Positions 30,282 through 39,497 of a stretch of 64,000 bases of DNA are shown piece after piece (the stretch's first letter is position 1; the number at the start of each line of letters is the position of its first letter). Origin of the DNA: Tepidimonas aquatica (GTDB lineage Bacteria > Pseudomonadota > Gammaproteobacteria > Burkholderiales > Burkholderiaceae_C); assembly GCF_007556585.1 (NCBI RefSeq), contig NZ_VJNA01000013.1, positions 1-64,000 on the forward strand, given 5' to 3'. The notes under the pieces were generated by a model, which ran no database searches, had not been told where the DNA came from, and worked only from the letters and a program-made list of their open reading frames with translations. The position numbers and the translations under genes were made by a program.

Positions 30282-33011
30282 TTAGTGTACGTCCATGGGC
30301 TGACGTGGCCCCAACAGCGGCAGCTCGATGACGAAGCATGCCCCGGGGCCAGCGTCGGCCTCCAGCCACAGCCGCCCGCCCAGGTGCTCGACGATGCGGC
30401 GGCTGATCGGCAGCCCCAGGCCGGTGCCACCGCGGGCACCCTTGCCTTGGTGAAAGCGCTCGAAAATCGTCTCGCGTTCGGCCGCCGGCACGCCAGGGCC
30501 GTTGTCGAGCACGGCGACCCGCACAGTGCCCTGCGCGCCTGGCGGCCCGGGCTCGACCCGCACCTGCACCCAGCCGGTGCCATCGTCCGGCACAAAACGC
30601 GCGGCGTTGGACAGCAGGTTGAGCAACGCCTGCTGCAGCCGGTCGGGGTCGGCGCGCACCACCGCCTGCGGCAGCGTGGTCTGCACCTCCAGCCGGGCAT
30701 GACGCGCCTGCAGCAACGGGTCCGCGGCGGCAGCGGCGTGCTTGACGAGCTGCACCAGATCCACCTCGGCGCTGACCCAGTCGGCACGCCCGGCTTCGAT
30801 TTTGGCCAGGTCCAGCACCTGGTTGACCAGCCGCGACAGGCGCTGTGCTTCGTCGACGATGACACCCAGAAACTGCTGGCGCTGCTCGCTGGGCAGTCCC
30901 GGCTCGTCGCGCAGGATTTCGGCCAGCGCCCGGATCGACGTCAGCGGTGTGCGCAGTTCGTGCGTCACCGACGACATGAAGTCGTCTTTGAGCCGGTCGA
31001 GCTCCTGCAGCCGCGCGTTGGCGGCCTGCAACTGGCGGGTGGTTTCCTGCAACGAGCGCGACAGCGTCTTCAGGCGGCTGGTTTCCTGCAACAGGTCGAG
31101 CACGTCGTCGACCGACAGCGGCTGCTCCTGCACGACCGACGCCACCAGGCGGCGCGCCGACGCGCTGCCGACCGTACCGGCCAACTGGGTTTCGGCCCAT
31201 TGCACCAACGCCGCGTCGGCTTCCAGCCGCGCCAGCGGCACACCGCGTTGGCGCGCCTGCTCGGCCAACCGCGCTTGGGCTTGTTCGGCCCCCAACACGC
31301 GCGCCAGCAACGTCTGCAACGCCGGCAACGTAGCCTGCCCCCGCCACAGCACTGGCAGGCTCGCCTCGTCGCCCGCGTGGGCACCCCGCGGCTGGGTGTA
31401 CAGCATGGCTTGCGCGGTTTCGGCCACCCCCGGCGGGCGTGCCAGCGACACGCCCACGTACAGTGCGACGTTGACCAGCAGGCTCCAAAACAGCCCGTGG
31501 GTCAGGGCGTCGAAACCCTGCAAGCCCAACAACGCCTCGGGCCGCAGCAGCCCCCAACCGAACAGACCGTGATCCACCCACCCGCGCGGCAACCAACCCG
31601 ATTTGGCCAACGACGGCAACATCAGCGTGTAGGCCCACACGGCAAAGCCGCCCAGCAACCCCGCCAGCGCCCCGGCGTGGCTGGCACCGCGCCACAGCAA
31701 GCCACCGAACAGCGCCGGCGCGAATTGCGCCACCGCAGCAAAGCTGATGAGGCCAATGCTGACCAGCGCGTAAGCATCGCCCGCCGCCCGGTAGTACCCG
31801 TAGCCGAGCAGCAACACGCCCACGATGGTGGCGCGCCGGATGCGCAACACCGCCCGCCGCAGGTCGCCGTCGGCGTGCACCACAGCGCGGCGGCGCAACC
31901 ACCACGGCAACACCAGGTCGTTGCAGACCATCGTGGCCACCGCGATCGACTCGACGATGACCATGCCGGTGGCAGCCGACACCCCCCCGAGGTAGACCAG
32001 CAGCACCAGCGCGTCCAGCCCCATGGTCTGCGGCAGCCGCAGCACGAACAGCTCGGCCTGCACGGCAGCCTGTGGTCCCCACACCAGCAGGCCGGCCAAC
32101 GCCAGCGGCAACACAAACAGGTTGATCAGCCACAGGTACAGCGGAAACACCCACGCCGCGCGGCGCAGGTGGCGATCATCCTCCAGCTCCACCACCATGA
32201 CCTGAAACTGACGCGGCAGCAACAGCACCGACAGGCCCGCCAGCAGCGTCAGCGCCGCCCAGCTCGACCACGCGAAGGCGCCCGGGTCCCCCAGCGTCAA
32301 CAGGCGCGCCAGCTCCGGCACCGTCTGGGCACGCCGCAACAGGTCCGCTGGCCCGTCGAACAGCCCCCACGTCACCGCCACGCCGGCCGCCACAAAAGCC
32401 ACCAGCTTGACCATCGACTCCAGCGCGATGGCCGTCACCATGCCAGCGTGGCGCTCGGTGCCGTCCCAGTGCCGTACCCCAAACACGATGGTGAACGCCG
32501 CCAGCCCCAAGGCCAGGTACAGCGTGCTGTCCGCCCACCACGCTTGGGCGTGTGCCACCTGCAGCGGTTGCCCGGTCACCACCGCCGTGGCCACCGCGAT
32601 GCCTTTGATTTGTAGCGCGATGTACGGCACGATGCCCACCACGGTGATCAGGGTGACGGCGCCGGCCAGCAGCGAGCTTTTGCCGTAGCGGTTGGCGATG
32701 AAGTCGGCGATGGTGGTGATGCGCTGCTGGCGTGCGATGCGCACGATGCGCCGTAGCACCACCCACGCCAGCACCATGGCCAGCGTGGGGCCGAGGTAAA
32801 TCGGCAAAAACCACAGCCCGCCGCTGGCGGCACGCCCGACGCTACCGAAGTAGGTCCACGCGGTGCAATACACCGCCAACGACAGGGCGTACACCCAGGC
32901 GCTGCGCGTCGGCGAGCGCCCGGCGCGCGCCCGGGCGTCGGCCCAGTGCGCTACCGCAAACAACAACCCCAGGTAAGCGAACGCGGCGCTGGCGACGACG
33001 GCGGTGGACAT
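30282..33011 (-). CDS. Histidine kinase with sodium:solute symporter-like sensor domain (CbrA/CrbS type)
   Basis: The 909-residue protein begins with about 12 membrane spans of SSS/SLC5 type (roughly residues 1-500). A STAC-like helical linker region (about 510-620), a coiled-coil stretch, a HisKA domain with H684 in SSVTHELRTPLTS, and a HATPase domain follow (N box NLLSNAARF near 798, DNGPG near 836, GGTGLGL). It is not a hybrid: no receiver is fused. In CbrA and CrbS the symporter-like domain links transport to signalling; CrbS controls acetate scavenging in Vibrio and Pseudomonas. The start at 33011 (MSTAVVA) is preferred over an ATG three codons earlier. The ligand here is unknown; acetate-like acids are suggested by the neighbours. 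Confidence 0.88.
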   Translation of the reverse strand: MSTAVVASAAFAYLGLLFAVAHWADARARAGRSPTRSAWVYALSLAVYCTAWTYFGSVGRAASGGLWFLPIYLGPTLAMVLAWVVLRRIVRIARQQRITTIADFIANRYGKSSLLAGAVTLITVVGIVPYIALQIKGIAVATAVVTGQPLQVAHAQAWWADSTLYLALGLAAFTIVFGVRHWDGTERHAGMVTAIALESMVKLVAFVAAGVAVTWGLFDGPADLLRRAQTVPELARLLTLGDPGAFAWSSWAALTLLAGLSVLLLPRQFQVMVVELEDDRHLRRAAWVFPLYLWLINLFVLPLALAGLLVWGPQAAVQAELFVLRLPQTMGLDALVLLVYLGGVSAATGMVIVESIAVATMVCNDLVLPWWLRRRAVVHADGDLRRAVLRIRRATIVGVLLLGYGYYRAAGDAYALVSIGLISFAAVAQFAPALFGGLLWRGASHAGALAGLLGGFAVWAYTLMLPSLAKSGWLPRGWVDHGLFGWGLLRPEALLGLQGFDALTHGLFWSLLVNVALYVGVSLARPPGVAETAQAMLYTQPRGAHAGDEASLPVLWRGQATLPALQTLLARVLGAEQAQARLAEQARQRGVPLARLEADAALVQWAETQLAGTVGSASARRLVASVVQEQPLSVDDVLDLLQETSRLKTLSRSLQETTRQLQAANARLQELDRLKDDFMSSVTHELRTPLTSIRALAEILRDEPGLPSEQRQQFLGVIVDEAQRLSRLVNQVLDLAKIEAGRADWVSAEVDLVQLVKHAAAAADPLLQARHARLEVQTTLPQAVVRADPDRLQQALLNLLSNAARFVPDDGTGWVQVRVEPGPPGAQGTVRVAVLDNGPGVPAAERETIFERFHQGKGARGGTGLGLPISRRIVEHLGGRLWLEADAGPGACFVIELPLLGPRQPMDVH

Positions 33012-33047
33012 GGCCGGCAAGCCCTTGCGTCGTGCGCGCCAGCCGCT

Positions 33048-33269
33048 TCAGTCCGGCGCGTGCTCCATCCACCATGCCAGGGCGGCGATCAGCACCGCCC
33101 ACACGCCAAACGTCGCCACCGCCCATGGGGCGGGCAGCCCCGCGTCGTTGGCCAGCGCCGCCCACACCCCCAGCAGGGGGAAGTTGAACACCACCACCCC
33201 GGCGGCAAACAGCGCCCACAGACGCGCCGCCAGCGGGGCGCGGGGGGTGGCGTCACGGCGGCGCTCCAT
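33048..33269 (-). CDS. Small two-span membrane protein, unknown function
   Basis: The 73-residue product has a basic N-terminus (MERRRDATPR) and two hydrophobic segments (about 18-40 and 45-66), ending WWMEHAPD. I do not recognise a family. It lies 20 bases after ppsA and 36 bases before the symporter-kinase gene on the same strand. Small proteins of this kind are commonly found directly before SSS-type kinases or symporters, so a helper role in membrane assembly or gating is a guess. Confidence 0.6.
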   Translation of the reverse strand: MERRRDATPRAPLAARLWALFAAGVVVFNFPLLGVWAALANDAGLPAPWAVATFGVWAVLIAALAWWMEHAPD

Positions 33270-33289
33270 CGTTGGGCGGTTTGGGGGCT

Positions 33290-35680
33290 TCAGCCCTGGG
33301 CCAGGCGTTGCCAGGTATCCACCACGGTGTCCGGGTTCAGCGAGATCGAGCTGATGCCCTTATCCATCAGCCAGCGCGCGAAGTCCGGATGGTCGCTGGG
33401 CCCCTGACCGCAGATGCCGATGTACTTGCCCTGCGCACGGCAGGCCTCGATGGAGCGCTCGATCAACGCCAGCACCGCCGGGTCGCGCTCGTCGAAGTCG
33501 TGCGCCAGCAGCTCCAGACCCGAGTCGCGGTCCAACCCCAGCGTCAGCTGCGTGAGGTCGTTGGAGCCAATCGAAAAGCCGTCGAAGTACTGCAAGAACT
33601 GCTCGGCCAAAATGGCGTTGCTCGGGATTTCGCACATCATGATGAGCTTGAGGTCGTGCTCGCCGCGCTTGAGCCCCATCGAGGCCAGCAGCTCGGTGAC
33701 GCGCTGGGCCTGCGCCAGCGTGCGCACGAACGGCACCATCACCTGCACGTTGGTCAGGCCCATGTCCAGCCGCACGCGCTTGAGGGCTTCGACCTCCATC
33801 GCGAACGCCTCGGCGAAGTCGTCGCTGATGTAGCGCGCCGCACCGCGGAAACCCAGCATCGGGTTTTCTTCGTCGGGCTCGTAGCGGCTGCCGCCGATGA
33901 GTTTGCGGTACTCGTTGCTCTTGAAGTCGCTCAGTCGCACGATGACGGGCTTGGGCCAGAACGCTGCCGCGATAGTGGCCACGCCTTCGGCCACCTTGTC
34001 GACGTAAAAGGCGCGCGGGCTGGCGTGGCCGCGCGCGGCGGACTCCACCGCGCGCTTGAGGTCAGCGTCGATCTGCGGATAGTCCAGGATCGCCTTGGGG
34101 TGCACGCCGATGTTGTTGTTGATGATGAACTCCAGCCGCGCCAGCCCCACGCCGCCGTTGGGGATCTGGGCAAAGTCGAACGCCAGTTGCGGATTGCCCA
34201 CGTTCATCATGATCTTGACCGGCAGCTCGGGCATGGCGCCGCGCTGCACCTCGGTCACCTCGGTCTCAAGCAGCCCTTCGTAAATATGGCCGGTGTCGCC
34301 CTCGGCGCAGCTGACGGTGACCAACTGCCCGTCCTTGAGCGCCTCGGTGGCGTTGCCGCAGCCCACCACGGCCGGGATGCCCAGCTCGCGCGCGATGATG
34401 GCGGCATGGCAGGTGCGCCCGCCACGGTTGGTAACGATGGCGCTGGCGCGCTTCATGATCGGTTCCCAGTTGGGGTCGGTCATGTCGGTGACCAGCACGT
34501 CGCCCGGCTGCACCTTGTCCATCTCGGCGATCGAGTGCACGATGCGCACCTTGCCGGTGCCGATTTTTTGGCCGATGGCGCGGCCCTGCGCCAGCAACGG
34601 CCCCTTGGCCTTGAGCTTGTAGCGCAGCTCCACCTGGCCGCTGGCCTGGCTTTTGACCGTCTCAGGGCGGGCCTGCAGGATGTAGATCTGGCCGTCCACG
34701 CCGTCCTTGCCCCACTCGATGTCCATCGGACGGCCGTAGTGTTGCTCGATGATCAGCGCGTAGCGCGCCAGCTCCAGCACCTCGGCGTCAGACAAGCAGT
34801 AGCGGTTGCGCTGCTCGGGCGGCACGTCCACCGTTTTGACCAGCTTGCCGCCGGCGGCCTTGTCCTCGTCGCTGGCAAACACCATCTGGATCAGCTTGCT
34901 GCCCAGCGTGCGCCGGATGATGGCCTGTTTGCCCGCCTTGAGCATGGGCTTGTGCACATAGAACTCGTCGGGGTTGACGGCGCCTTGCACGACCGTTTCG
35001 CCCAAGCCGTAGCTGGCGGTGATGAACACCACGTCCTCAAAGCCGCTTTCGGTGTCGATCGTGAACATCACCCCCGAGGCGCCCAGGTCCGAGCGCACCA
35101 TGCGCTGCACACCGGCCGACAACGCCACCTCGCTGTGCGCAAAGCCCTTGTGCACGCGGTAGCTGATCGCACGGTCGTTGTACAGGCTGGCGAACACTTC
35201 CTTGATCTTGTGCAGGATGTGCTCGATACCCACGACGTTGAGGAAGGTCTCCTGCTGACCCGCGAACGACGCGTCGGGCAGGTCTTCGGCCGTGGCGGAC
35301 GAGCGCACCGCGTAGCTGGCGTTGAGGCCACCGTCAAGCTTGGCGTAGGCCTCGCGGATGGCGGCTTCGAGCGCGGGCGGGAACGGCTGCGCCTCGACCA
35401 TGGCGCGGATCTCGGCGCCGGTGGCCGCCAGCGCCTTGACGTCGTCGGCATCCAGCGCCGCCAGCTTGGCGTGGATGCGCTCGTCCAAGCCGCCGTGCTT
35501 GAGGAACTCACGAAACGCGTGCGCCGTCGTGGCAAAGCCCGTGGGCACGCGCACCCCTTGGGGCAGTTGCGAAATCATTTCGCCCAGGCTGGCGTTTTTG
35601 CCGCCAACGATCTCGACGTCGGCCATGCGCAGCTGCTCGAACGGCACCACCAGCGCGTCAGGGGGAAAACGGTTGGACAT
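33290..35680 (-). CDS. ppsA: Phosphoenolpyruvate synthase
   Basis: The 796-residue enzyme converts pyruvate, ATP and water to PEP, AMP and phosphate, needed for growth on C2-C3 acids. Domain order is the N-terminal ATP-grasp part ([36 protein letters not shown] in parts), the swivelling phosphohistidine domain ([18 protein letters not shown], catalytic His) and the C-terminal PEP/pyruvate barrel. The start at 35680 has a GAGGAG site 8 bases upstream; a GTG three codons earlier is unlikely. It is divergent from its regulator ppsR and close to the C2-acid transport genes. Confidence 0.97.
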   Translation of the reverse strand: MSNRFPPDALVVPFEQLRMADVEIVGGKNASLGEMISQLPQGVRVPTGFATTAHAFREFLKHGGLDERIHAKLAALDADDVKALAATGAEIRAMVEAQPFPPALEAAIREAYAKLDGGLNASYAVRSSATAEDLPDASFAGQQETFLNVVGIEHILHKIKEVFASLYNDRAISYRVHKGFAHSEVALSAGVQRMVRSDLGASGVMFTIDTESGFEDVVFITASYGLGETVVQGAVNPDEFYVHKPMLKAGKQAIIRRTLGSKLIQMVFASDEDKAAGGKLVKTVDVPPEQRNRYCLSDAEVLELARYALIIEQHYGRPMDIEWGKDGVDGQIYILQARPETVKSQASGQVELRYKLKAKGPLLAQGRAIGQKIGTGKVRIVHSIAEMDKVQPGDVLVTDMTDPNWEPIMKRASAIVTNRGGRTCHAAIIARELGIPAVVGCGNATEALKDGQLVTVSCAEGDTGHIYEGLLETEVTEVQRGAMPELPVKIMMNVGNPQLAFDFAQIPNGGVGLARLEFIINNNIGVHPKAILDYPQIDADLKRAVESAARGHASPRAFYVDKVAEGVATIAAAFWPKPVIVRLSDFKSNEYRKLIGGSRYEPDEENPMLGFRGAARYISDDFAEAFAMEVEALKRVRLDMGLTNVQVMVPFVRTLAQAQRVTELLASMGLKRGEHDLKLIMMCEIPSNAILAEQFLQYFDGFSIGSNDLTQLTLGLDRDSGLELLAHDFDERDPAVLALIERSIEACRAQGKYIGICGQGPSDHPDFARWLMDKGISSISLNPDTVVDTWQRLAQG

Positions 35681-35697
35681 GGTGAACACTCCTCGAT

Positions 35698-35712
35698 GGT
35701 TGAAAAACCGGG
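35698..35712 (-). promoter_or_regulatory. Leader motif CCCGGTTTTTCAACC upstream of ppsA
   Basis: This is identical over 15 bases to the motif before hfq (8838-8852) and lies at almost the same distance from the start codon (18 versus 21 bases). The role is unknown. Confidence 0.4.
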
Positions 35713-35809
35713 TCGCGGCGCGGCGGGATCGGGGTTGTCGTTGTCATCGTGCGTCCCGCCGTGGGCACCAGCCGCCACGGGCACGGGTCAGGCTCGCGCC
35801 GGCAGCCGC

Positions 35810-35827
35810 GATAATAGGGTGATTGTA
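35810..35827. promoter_or_regulatory. Divergent promoter region between ppsA and ppsR
   Basis: On the plus strand GATAAT at 35810-35815 is a -10 candidate for ppsR (61 bases from its ATG). On the minus strand TACAAT at 35822-35827 is a -10 candidate for ppsA, which would give a leader of about 135 bases. No strong -35 hexamers are seen. The remainder of the 195-base gap contains only the leader motif near ppsA. Confidence 0.35.
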
Positions 35828-35875
35828 GTCGTCCCACCCTGCCACACCACGGCCCCACGGGCCGCACGCACTAGC

Positions 35876-36706
35876 ATGAGCAGCCACGCCAACCGCAGTG
35901 TCTTTTTTGTCTCCGACGGCACCGGCATCACGGCCGAAACGTTTGCCGACGCGCTGCTGCGGCAGTTCGAAATCCGCCCCAAGCGGGTGCGGCTGCCCTT
36001 CGTCGACGACGCCGACAAGGCCCACCAGGCGGTGCGCCAGATCAACCACGCCGCCGCCGTCGATGGCACACGGCCGCTGGTGTTCACCACGGTGGTCAAC
36101 ATGGAGGTGCTGCAGGTGCTGCAACAGCACTGCCAGGGCATGCTGATCGACATGTTCGGCACCTTCATCGCGCCGCTGGAGCACGAGCTGGGCATGAAGT
36201 CCAACCACCGCGTGGGGCGCTTTTCCGATGTCACCAAAAGCCGCGAGTACCACGACCGCATCGAAGCGATCAACTTCACACTGGAGCACGACGACGGGCA
36301 GACCAACGAGAACCTGGAAAAATCCGACGTCATCCTGATCGGCGTCAGCCGCAGCGGCAAAACGCCCACCTCGCTGTACCTGGCGTTGCAGTTTGGCCTC
36401 AAAGCGGCCAATTACCCGTTGATTCCCGAGGACTTCGAGCGCCGACAGTTGCCGCCGGCGCTGCTGCCGCACAAGAAAAAGCTGTTCGGGCTGACGATCG
36501 ACCCGCAGCGGCTGAGCGAAATCCGCCACGAGCGCCGCCCCCACTCGCGCTACGCGAGCCTGGAAAACTGCCGCTACGAGGTGCGCGAGGCCGAATCGCT
36601 GATGCGCCGCGCGGGCATCCGCATCCTCTCGACCACGCACAAGTCGATCGAGGAGATCGCCACCATCATCCGGCAGGACTTGGAGCAGCTGCACGGCGGG
36701 CGCTGA
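35876..36706 (+). CDS. ppsR: PEP synthase regulatory kinase/pyrophosphorylase (PSRP)
   Basis: The 276-residue product is the DUF299 bifunctional regulator. It inactivates PpsA by ADP-dependent phosphorylation of a threonine beside the catalytic histidine and reactivates it by phosphate-dependent dephosphorylation. The P-loop GVSRSGKT is at residues 156-163. The N-terminus VFFVSDGTGITAETFADALL is typical. It stands head to head with ppsA. Confidence 0.95.
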   Translation: MSSHANRSVFFVSDGTGITAETFADALLRQFEIRPKRVRLPFVDDADKAHQAVRQINHAAAVDGTRPLVFTTVVNMEVLQVLQQHCQGMLIDMFGTFIAPLEHELGMKSNHRVGRFSDVTKSREYHDRIEAINFTLEHDDGQTNENLEKSDVILIGVSRSGKTPTSLYLALQFGLKAANYPLIPEDFERRQLPPALLPHKKKLFGLTIDPQRLSEIRHERRPHSRYASLENCRYEVREAESLMRRAGIRILSTTHKSIEEIATIIRQDLEQLHGGR

Positions 36707-36727
36707 GGCACCGCGACTAGGTGGCCA

Positions 36728-37096
36728 TCACACCGCGGGCTTGTCGGACCGCGCGCGCCGCCCCAAACCAACGCCGTGCGCGTGGCGGCCCAGCGCGAAC
36801 GACAGAAAAATCTTCACCCACAGCGTGGACCCCGCGATGGCCACCCATTCCTCGTAGGCCAGCCACCCCATCAGCACCGACACGATCACGCCCACCAGCA
36901 CCCCGCCGGCGACGAGGTTGAGCGCGAGCTCGTACGGTGCCCAGCGCGCTGCGTTCGCCGGGGGCTCACCCTTGCGCAGCGCAACCTCGGAAAAATCATG
37001 CCGCACGGCAATGCGCCAGGCGCGCCGCAGCCAAAAAAAGGCCACCGGAAACAGCACCAGAAAAAACAGAATCTTGATCGGGTAAACGCTGATCAT
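36728..37096 (-). CDS. Three-span membrane protein, unknown function
   Basis: The 122-residue product starts MISVYPIKILFFLVLFP and has three hydrophobic segments (about 5-25, 60-84 and 88-112). It ends with a basic tail. No family is recognised. It lies downstream of actP on the same strand but beyond a hairpin at 37120-37144, so it may be expressed separately or by read-through. It converges on ppsR. Confidence 0.55.
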   Translation of the reverse strand: MISVYPIKILFFLVLFPVAFFWLRRAWRIAVRHDFSEVALRKGEPPANAARWAPYELALNLVAGGVLVGVIVSVLMGWLAYEEWVAIAGSTLWVKIFLSFALGRHAHGVGLGRRARSDKPAV

Positions 37097-37119
37097 CACG
37101 GCCCATCCTACAAGCGAAA

Positions 37120-37144
37120 GGCCCCGCCGGCAAGCGGCGGGGCC
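37120..37144 (-). terminator. Hairpin terminator after actP
   Basis: GGCCCCGCC-ggcaagc-GGCGGGGCC is a perfect 9-bp stem 88 bases beyond the actP stop. On the minus strand it is followed only by a modest T-rich stretch (TTTCGCTT), so termination may be partial and could let the next small gene be read. Confidence 0.55.
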
Positions 37145-37231
37145 GTTGAAGCCGCGGCGGCGCTCGTAGCACCGCGCCGCGCGGCCGCGCAAGGAGCGGG
37201 GCCAGCCGCGGCCCGCCCCTCACCCAGGGGG

Positions 37232-39085
37232 TCAGTGGCCGACCGCCGCGCCTGCGCCCTTGGGCACGCGCACCGATTCGACCAGGTCCTGGATGTGCGC
37301 CGGCACCGGCTTGGACACCGCGCTGACCGCGAACGCCACGATGAAGTTGACGATCGCGCCCACGGTGCCGAAGGCTTCCGGCGTGATGCCGAAGAAGCTG
37401 TTGGCGCCGCCGATCAGGTCCAGGTACTCCGTGCCCTTGACAAAGAAGATGCCCTTGTGCGCGAACACATAGAACAGCGTCACGAACAGGCCGGCGAGCA
37501 TGCCCGCCACGGCGCCGGAGCCGGTCACCTTCTTGCTGAAGATGCCCATCATCAGCGCCGGGAAGATCGTCGAGGCGGCGATACCGAAGGCCAACGCCAC
37601 GGTGCCCGCGGCGAAGCCCGGCGGATTCAGGCCCAGGTAGCCGGACACGATGATCGCGCCCGCCATGGCGATCTTGCCGGCCAGCAGCTCGTTCTTCTCG
37701 CTGATGTTGGGGTTGATGGCGCCCTTGATCAGGTCGTGCGAGATGGCCGACGAAATCGCCATCAGCAGACCCGCCGCAGTGGACAGGGCCGCGGCCAGAC
37801 CACCGGCGGCGACCAGCGCGATGACCCAGTTCGGCAGCAGCGCGATTTCGGGGTTGGCCAGCACGATGATGTCGGCGTTGACGGTCAGCTCGTTGCCCTT
37901 GAGGCCGGCCGCTTCGGCCTTGGCCTTGACGGCCGGGTTGGCGGTCTTGTCGTTGTAGAACTGGATACGGCCGTCGCCGTTCTTGTCCTCGAACTTCAGC
38001 AGGCCGGTCTTCTCCCAGCGCTTGAACCAGTCCGGACGCTGCTCATAGGGCAGCGCGGATTCGGCCGCGAACAGATCCGCATTGGCCTTGACGCGCTCGG
38101 CGTTCACGCGGATGCCACCGGCGGGATCCGGCTCCACGCCGACCGCGGTGTTGACGGTGCCGATCAGGTTGAGGCGCGCCATACCACCGACCGCGGGGGC
38201 CGTGGTGTAGAGCAAGGCGATGAAGACCAGCGCCCAGCCCGCGGACGAACGGGCGTCCGAAACCTTGGGCACCGTGAAGAAGCGCACGATGACGTGCGGC
38301 AGGCCGGCCGTGCCGATCATCAGCGACACGGTGTAGAAGAACATGTTGAGCTTGTTGCCCGCCACCGCGGTGGTGTATTCGGCAAAGCCCAGGTCCTTGA
38401 CCACCTGGTCCAGCTTGGCCAGCAGCGCGACGTCCGTGCCCTTGAGGTCGGCCCCCAGGCCCAGTTGCGGCAGGACGTTGCCGGTCAGCGCCAGCGAAAT
38501 GTAGACAGCCGGCACCAGGTAGGCCAGGATCAGCACGATGTACTGCGCCACCTGGGTGTAGGTGATGCCCTTCATGCCGCCGAACACCGCGTAGGCGAAC
38601 ACGATGGCCTGCCCGATGTAGATGCCGGTTTCGCTGGATACGCCCAGGAAGCGCGAGAACGTCACGCCCACGCCGGTCATCTGGCCGATGATGTAGGTGA
38701 TGGACGCCACCAGCAGGCAGATCACGCCGACGTTGCGCGCAGTCTGCGAGTAGTAGCGGTCACCGATGAACTCCGGCACGGTGAACTTGCCAAACTTGCG
38801 CAGGTACGGCGCGAGCAGGCAGGCCAGCAGCACGTAGCCGCCGGTCCAGCCCATCAGGAACACGGCGCCGCCGTAGCCCATGTTGGCGATCAGGCCGGCC
38901 ATCGAGATGAACGACGCCGCGCTCATCCAGTCGGCCGCGGTGGCCATGCCGTTGGTCACGGGGTGCACGCCGCCGCCGGCGACGTAAAAGTCGGAGGTGC
39001 TGCCGGCGCGCGACCACACCGCGATGCCGATGTACAGCGCGAAGGTCGCGCCAACGACCAGATAAGTCCAGAGTTGCAAACTCAT
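37232..39085 (-). CDS. actP: ActP-like cation/acetate symporter
   Basis: The 617-residue inner membrane protein has about 13 spans and SSS signatures (VTNGMATAADWMSAASFIS, residues 43-61; ALVAAGGLAAALSTAAGLL near 415-433). It is assigned to acetate-type Na+ symport because of its family resemblance and the DUF4212 partner 16 bases upstream. An extramembrane insertion of about 300-400 contains an EF-hand-like loop (DKNGDGRIQFYN at 367-378), in which position 12 is Asn rather than Glu. A glycolate- or propionate-specific transporter is an alternative. Confidence 0.85.
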   Translation of the reverse strand: MSLQLWTYLVVGATFALYIGIAVWSRAGSTSDFYVAGGGVHPVTNGMATAADWMSAASFISMAGLIANMGYGGAVFLMGWTGGYVLLACLLAPYLRKFGKFTVPEFIGDRYYSQTARNVGVICLLVASITYIIGQMTGVGVTFSRFLGVSSETGIYIGQAIVFAYAVFGGMKGITYTQVAQYIVLILAYLVPAVYISLALTGNVLPQLGLGADLKGTDVALLAKLDQVVKDLGFAEYTTAVAGNKLNMFFYTVSLMIGTAGLPHVIVRFFTVPKVSDARSSAGWALVFIALLYTTAPAVGGMARLNLIGTVNTAVGVEPDPAGGIRVNAERVKANADLFAAESALPYEQRPDWFKRWEKTGLLKFEDKNGDGRIQFYNDKTANPAVKAKAEAAGLKGNELTVNADIIVLANPEIALLPNWVIALVAAGGLAAALSTAAGLLMAISSAISHDLIKGAINPNISEKNELLAGKIAMAGAIIVSGYLGLNPPGFAAGTVALAFGIAASTIFPALMMGIFSKKVTGSGAVAGMLAGLFVTLFYVFAHKGIFFVKGTEYLDLIGGANSFFGITPEAFGTVGAIVNFIVAFAVSAVSKPVPAHIQDLVESVRVPKGAGAAVGH

Positions 39086-39101
39086 GGTGCGTTCCTTCGG
39101 A

Positions 39102-39362
39102 TCAGTCTTCGGCCATGCCGAACTTGGCGTCGATCTTGCGCATCTGCGCCGCGTACCAGAAGATCAGCGCGATGAACACGTAAATGGAACCCTGCTGGGC
39201 AAACCAAAAGCCCAGCGGATAGCCTCCCAGTTTGATGCTGTTGAGCGCGTCGGCAAAGATAATGCCGGCGCCATACGACACCAGGAACCAGATGACCAGC
39301 ACTTTGGTCAGCAGCCCCAGCGTCGCGGACCAATAGGCCCGGGCGTTGTCGTTCAGGGACAT
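39102..39362 (-). CDS. DUF4212 small membrane protein (symporter small subunit)
   Basis: The 86-residue product has two membrane spans (LTKVLVIWFLVSYGAGIIF and SIYVFIALIFWYAAQ) and is the DUF4212/sodium-solute-symporter small subunit found directly before ActP-like transporters. A GAGGAG site lies before the ATG at 39362. It probably forms a complex with or stabilises the symporter. YjcH plays the equivalent place in enterobacteria but is a different family. Confidence 0.85.
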   Translation of the reverse strand: MSLNDNARAYWSATLGLLTKVLVIWFLVSYGAGIIFADALNSIKLGGYPLGFWFAQQGSIYVFIALIFWYAAQMRKIDAKFGMAED

Positions 39363-39413
39363 GGATGCTCCTCGGATAGTTGTTGCGAACCGGCGGCCGC
39401 AGCCGCCCCGATC

Positions 39414-39432
39414 GCATCGCCGGTGGCGATGC
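39414..39432. repeat. Inverted repeat in the leader of the DUF4212-actP operon
   Basis: GCATCGCC-ggt-GGCGATGC is a perfect 8-base inverted repeat 52 bases before the DUF4212 start codon. It could be an operator or a leader hairpin. It lies in the 135-base gap between cobC and the symporter operon, which otherwise shows only a second small GC hairpin (GGCGGC...GCCGCC) near 39393. Confidence 0.4.
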
Positions 39433-39497
39433 GTCACGTCACACTGTTGCGGTGCAAACTTACAGCCCGCTGAACGCAACCCGGTTTCGTGCCGGTT

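Noticed and set aside
33272-36706. Very long open frames on the strand opposite known genes (for example opposite ppsA)
   Set aside because: They mirror real genes codon by codon in GC-rich DNA, have low-complexity His/Gln/Arg-rich translations and match no family.
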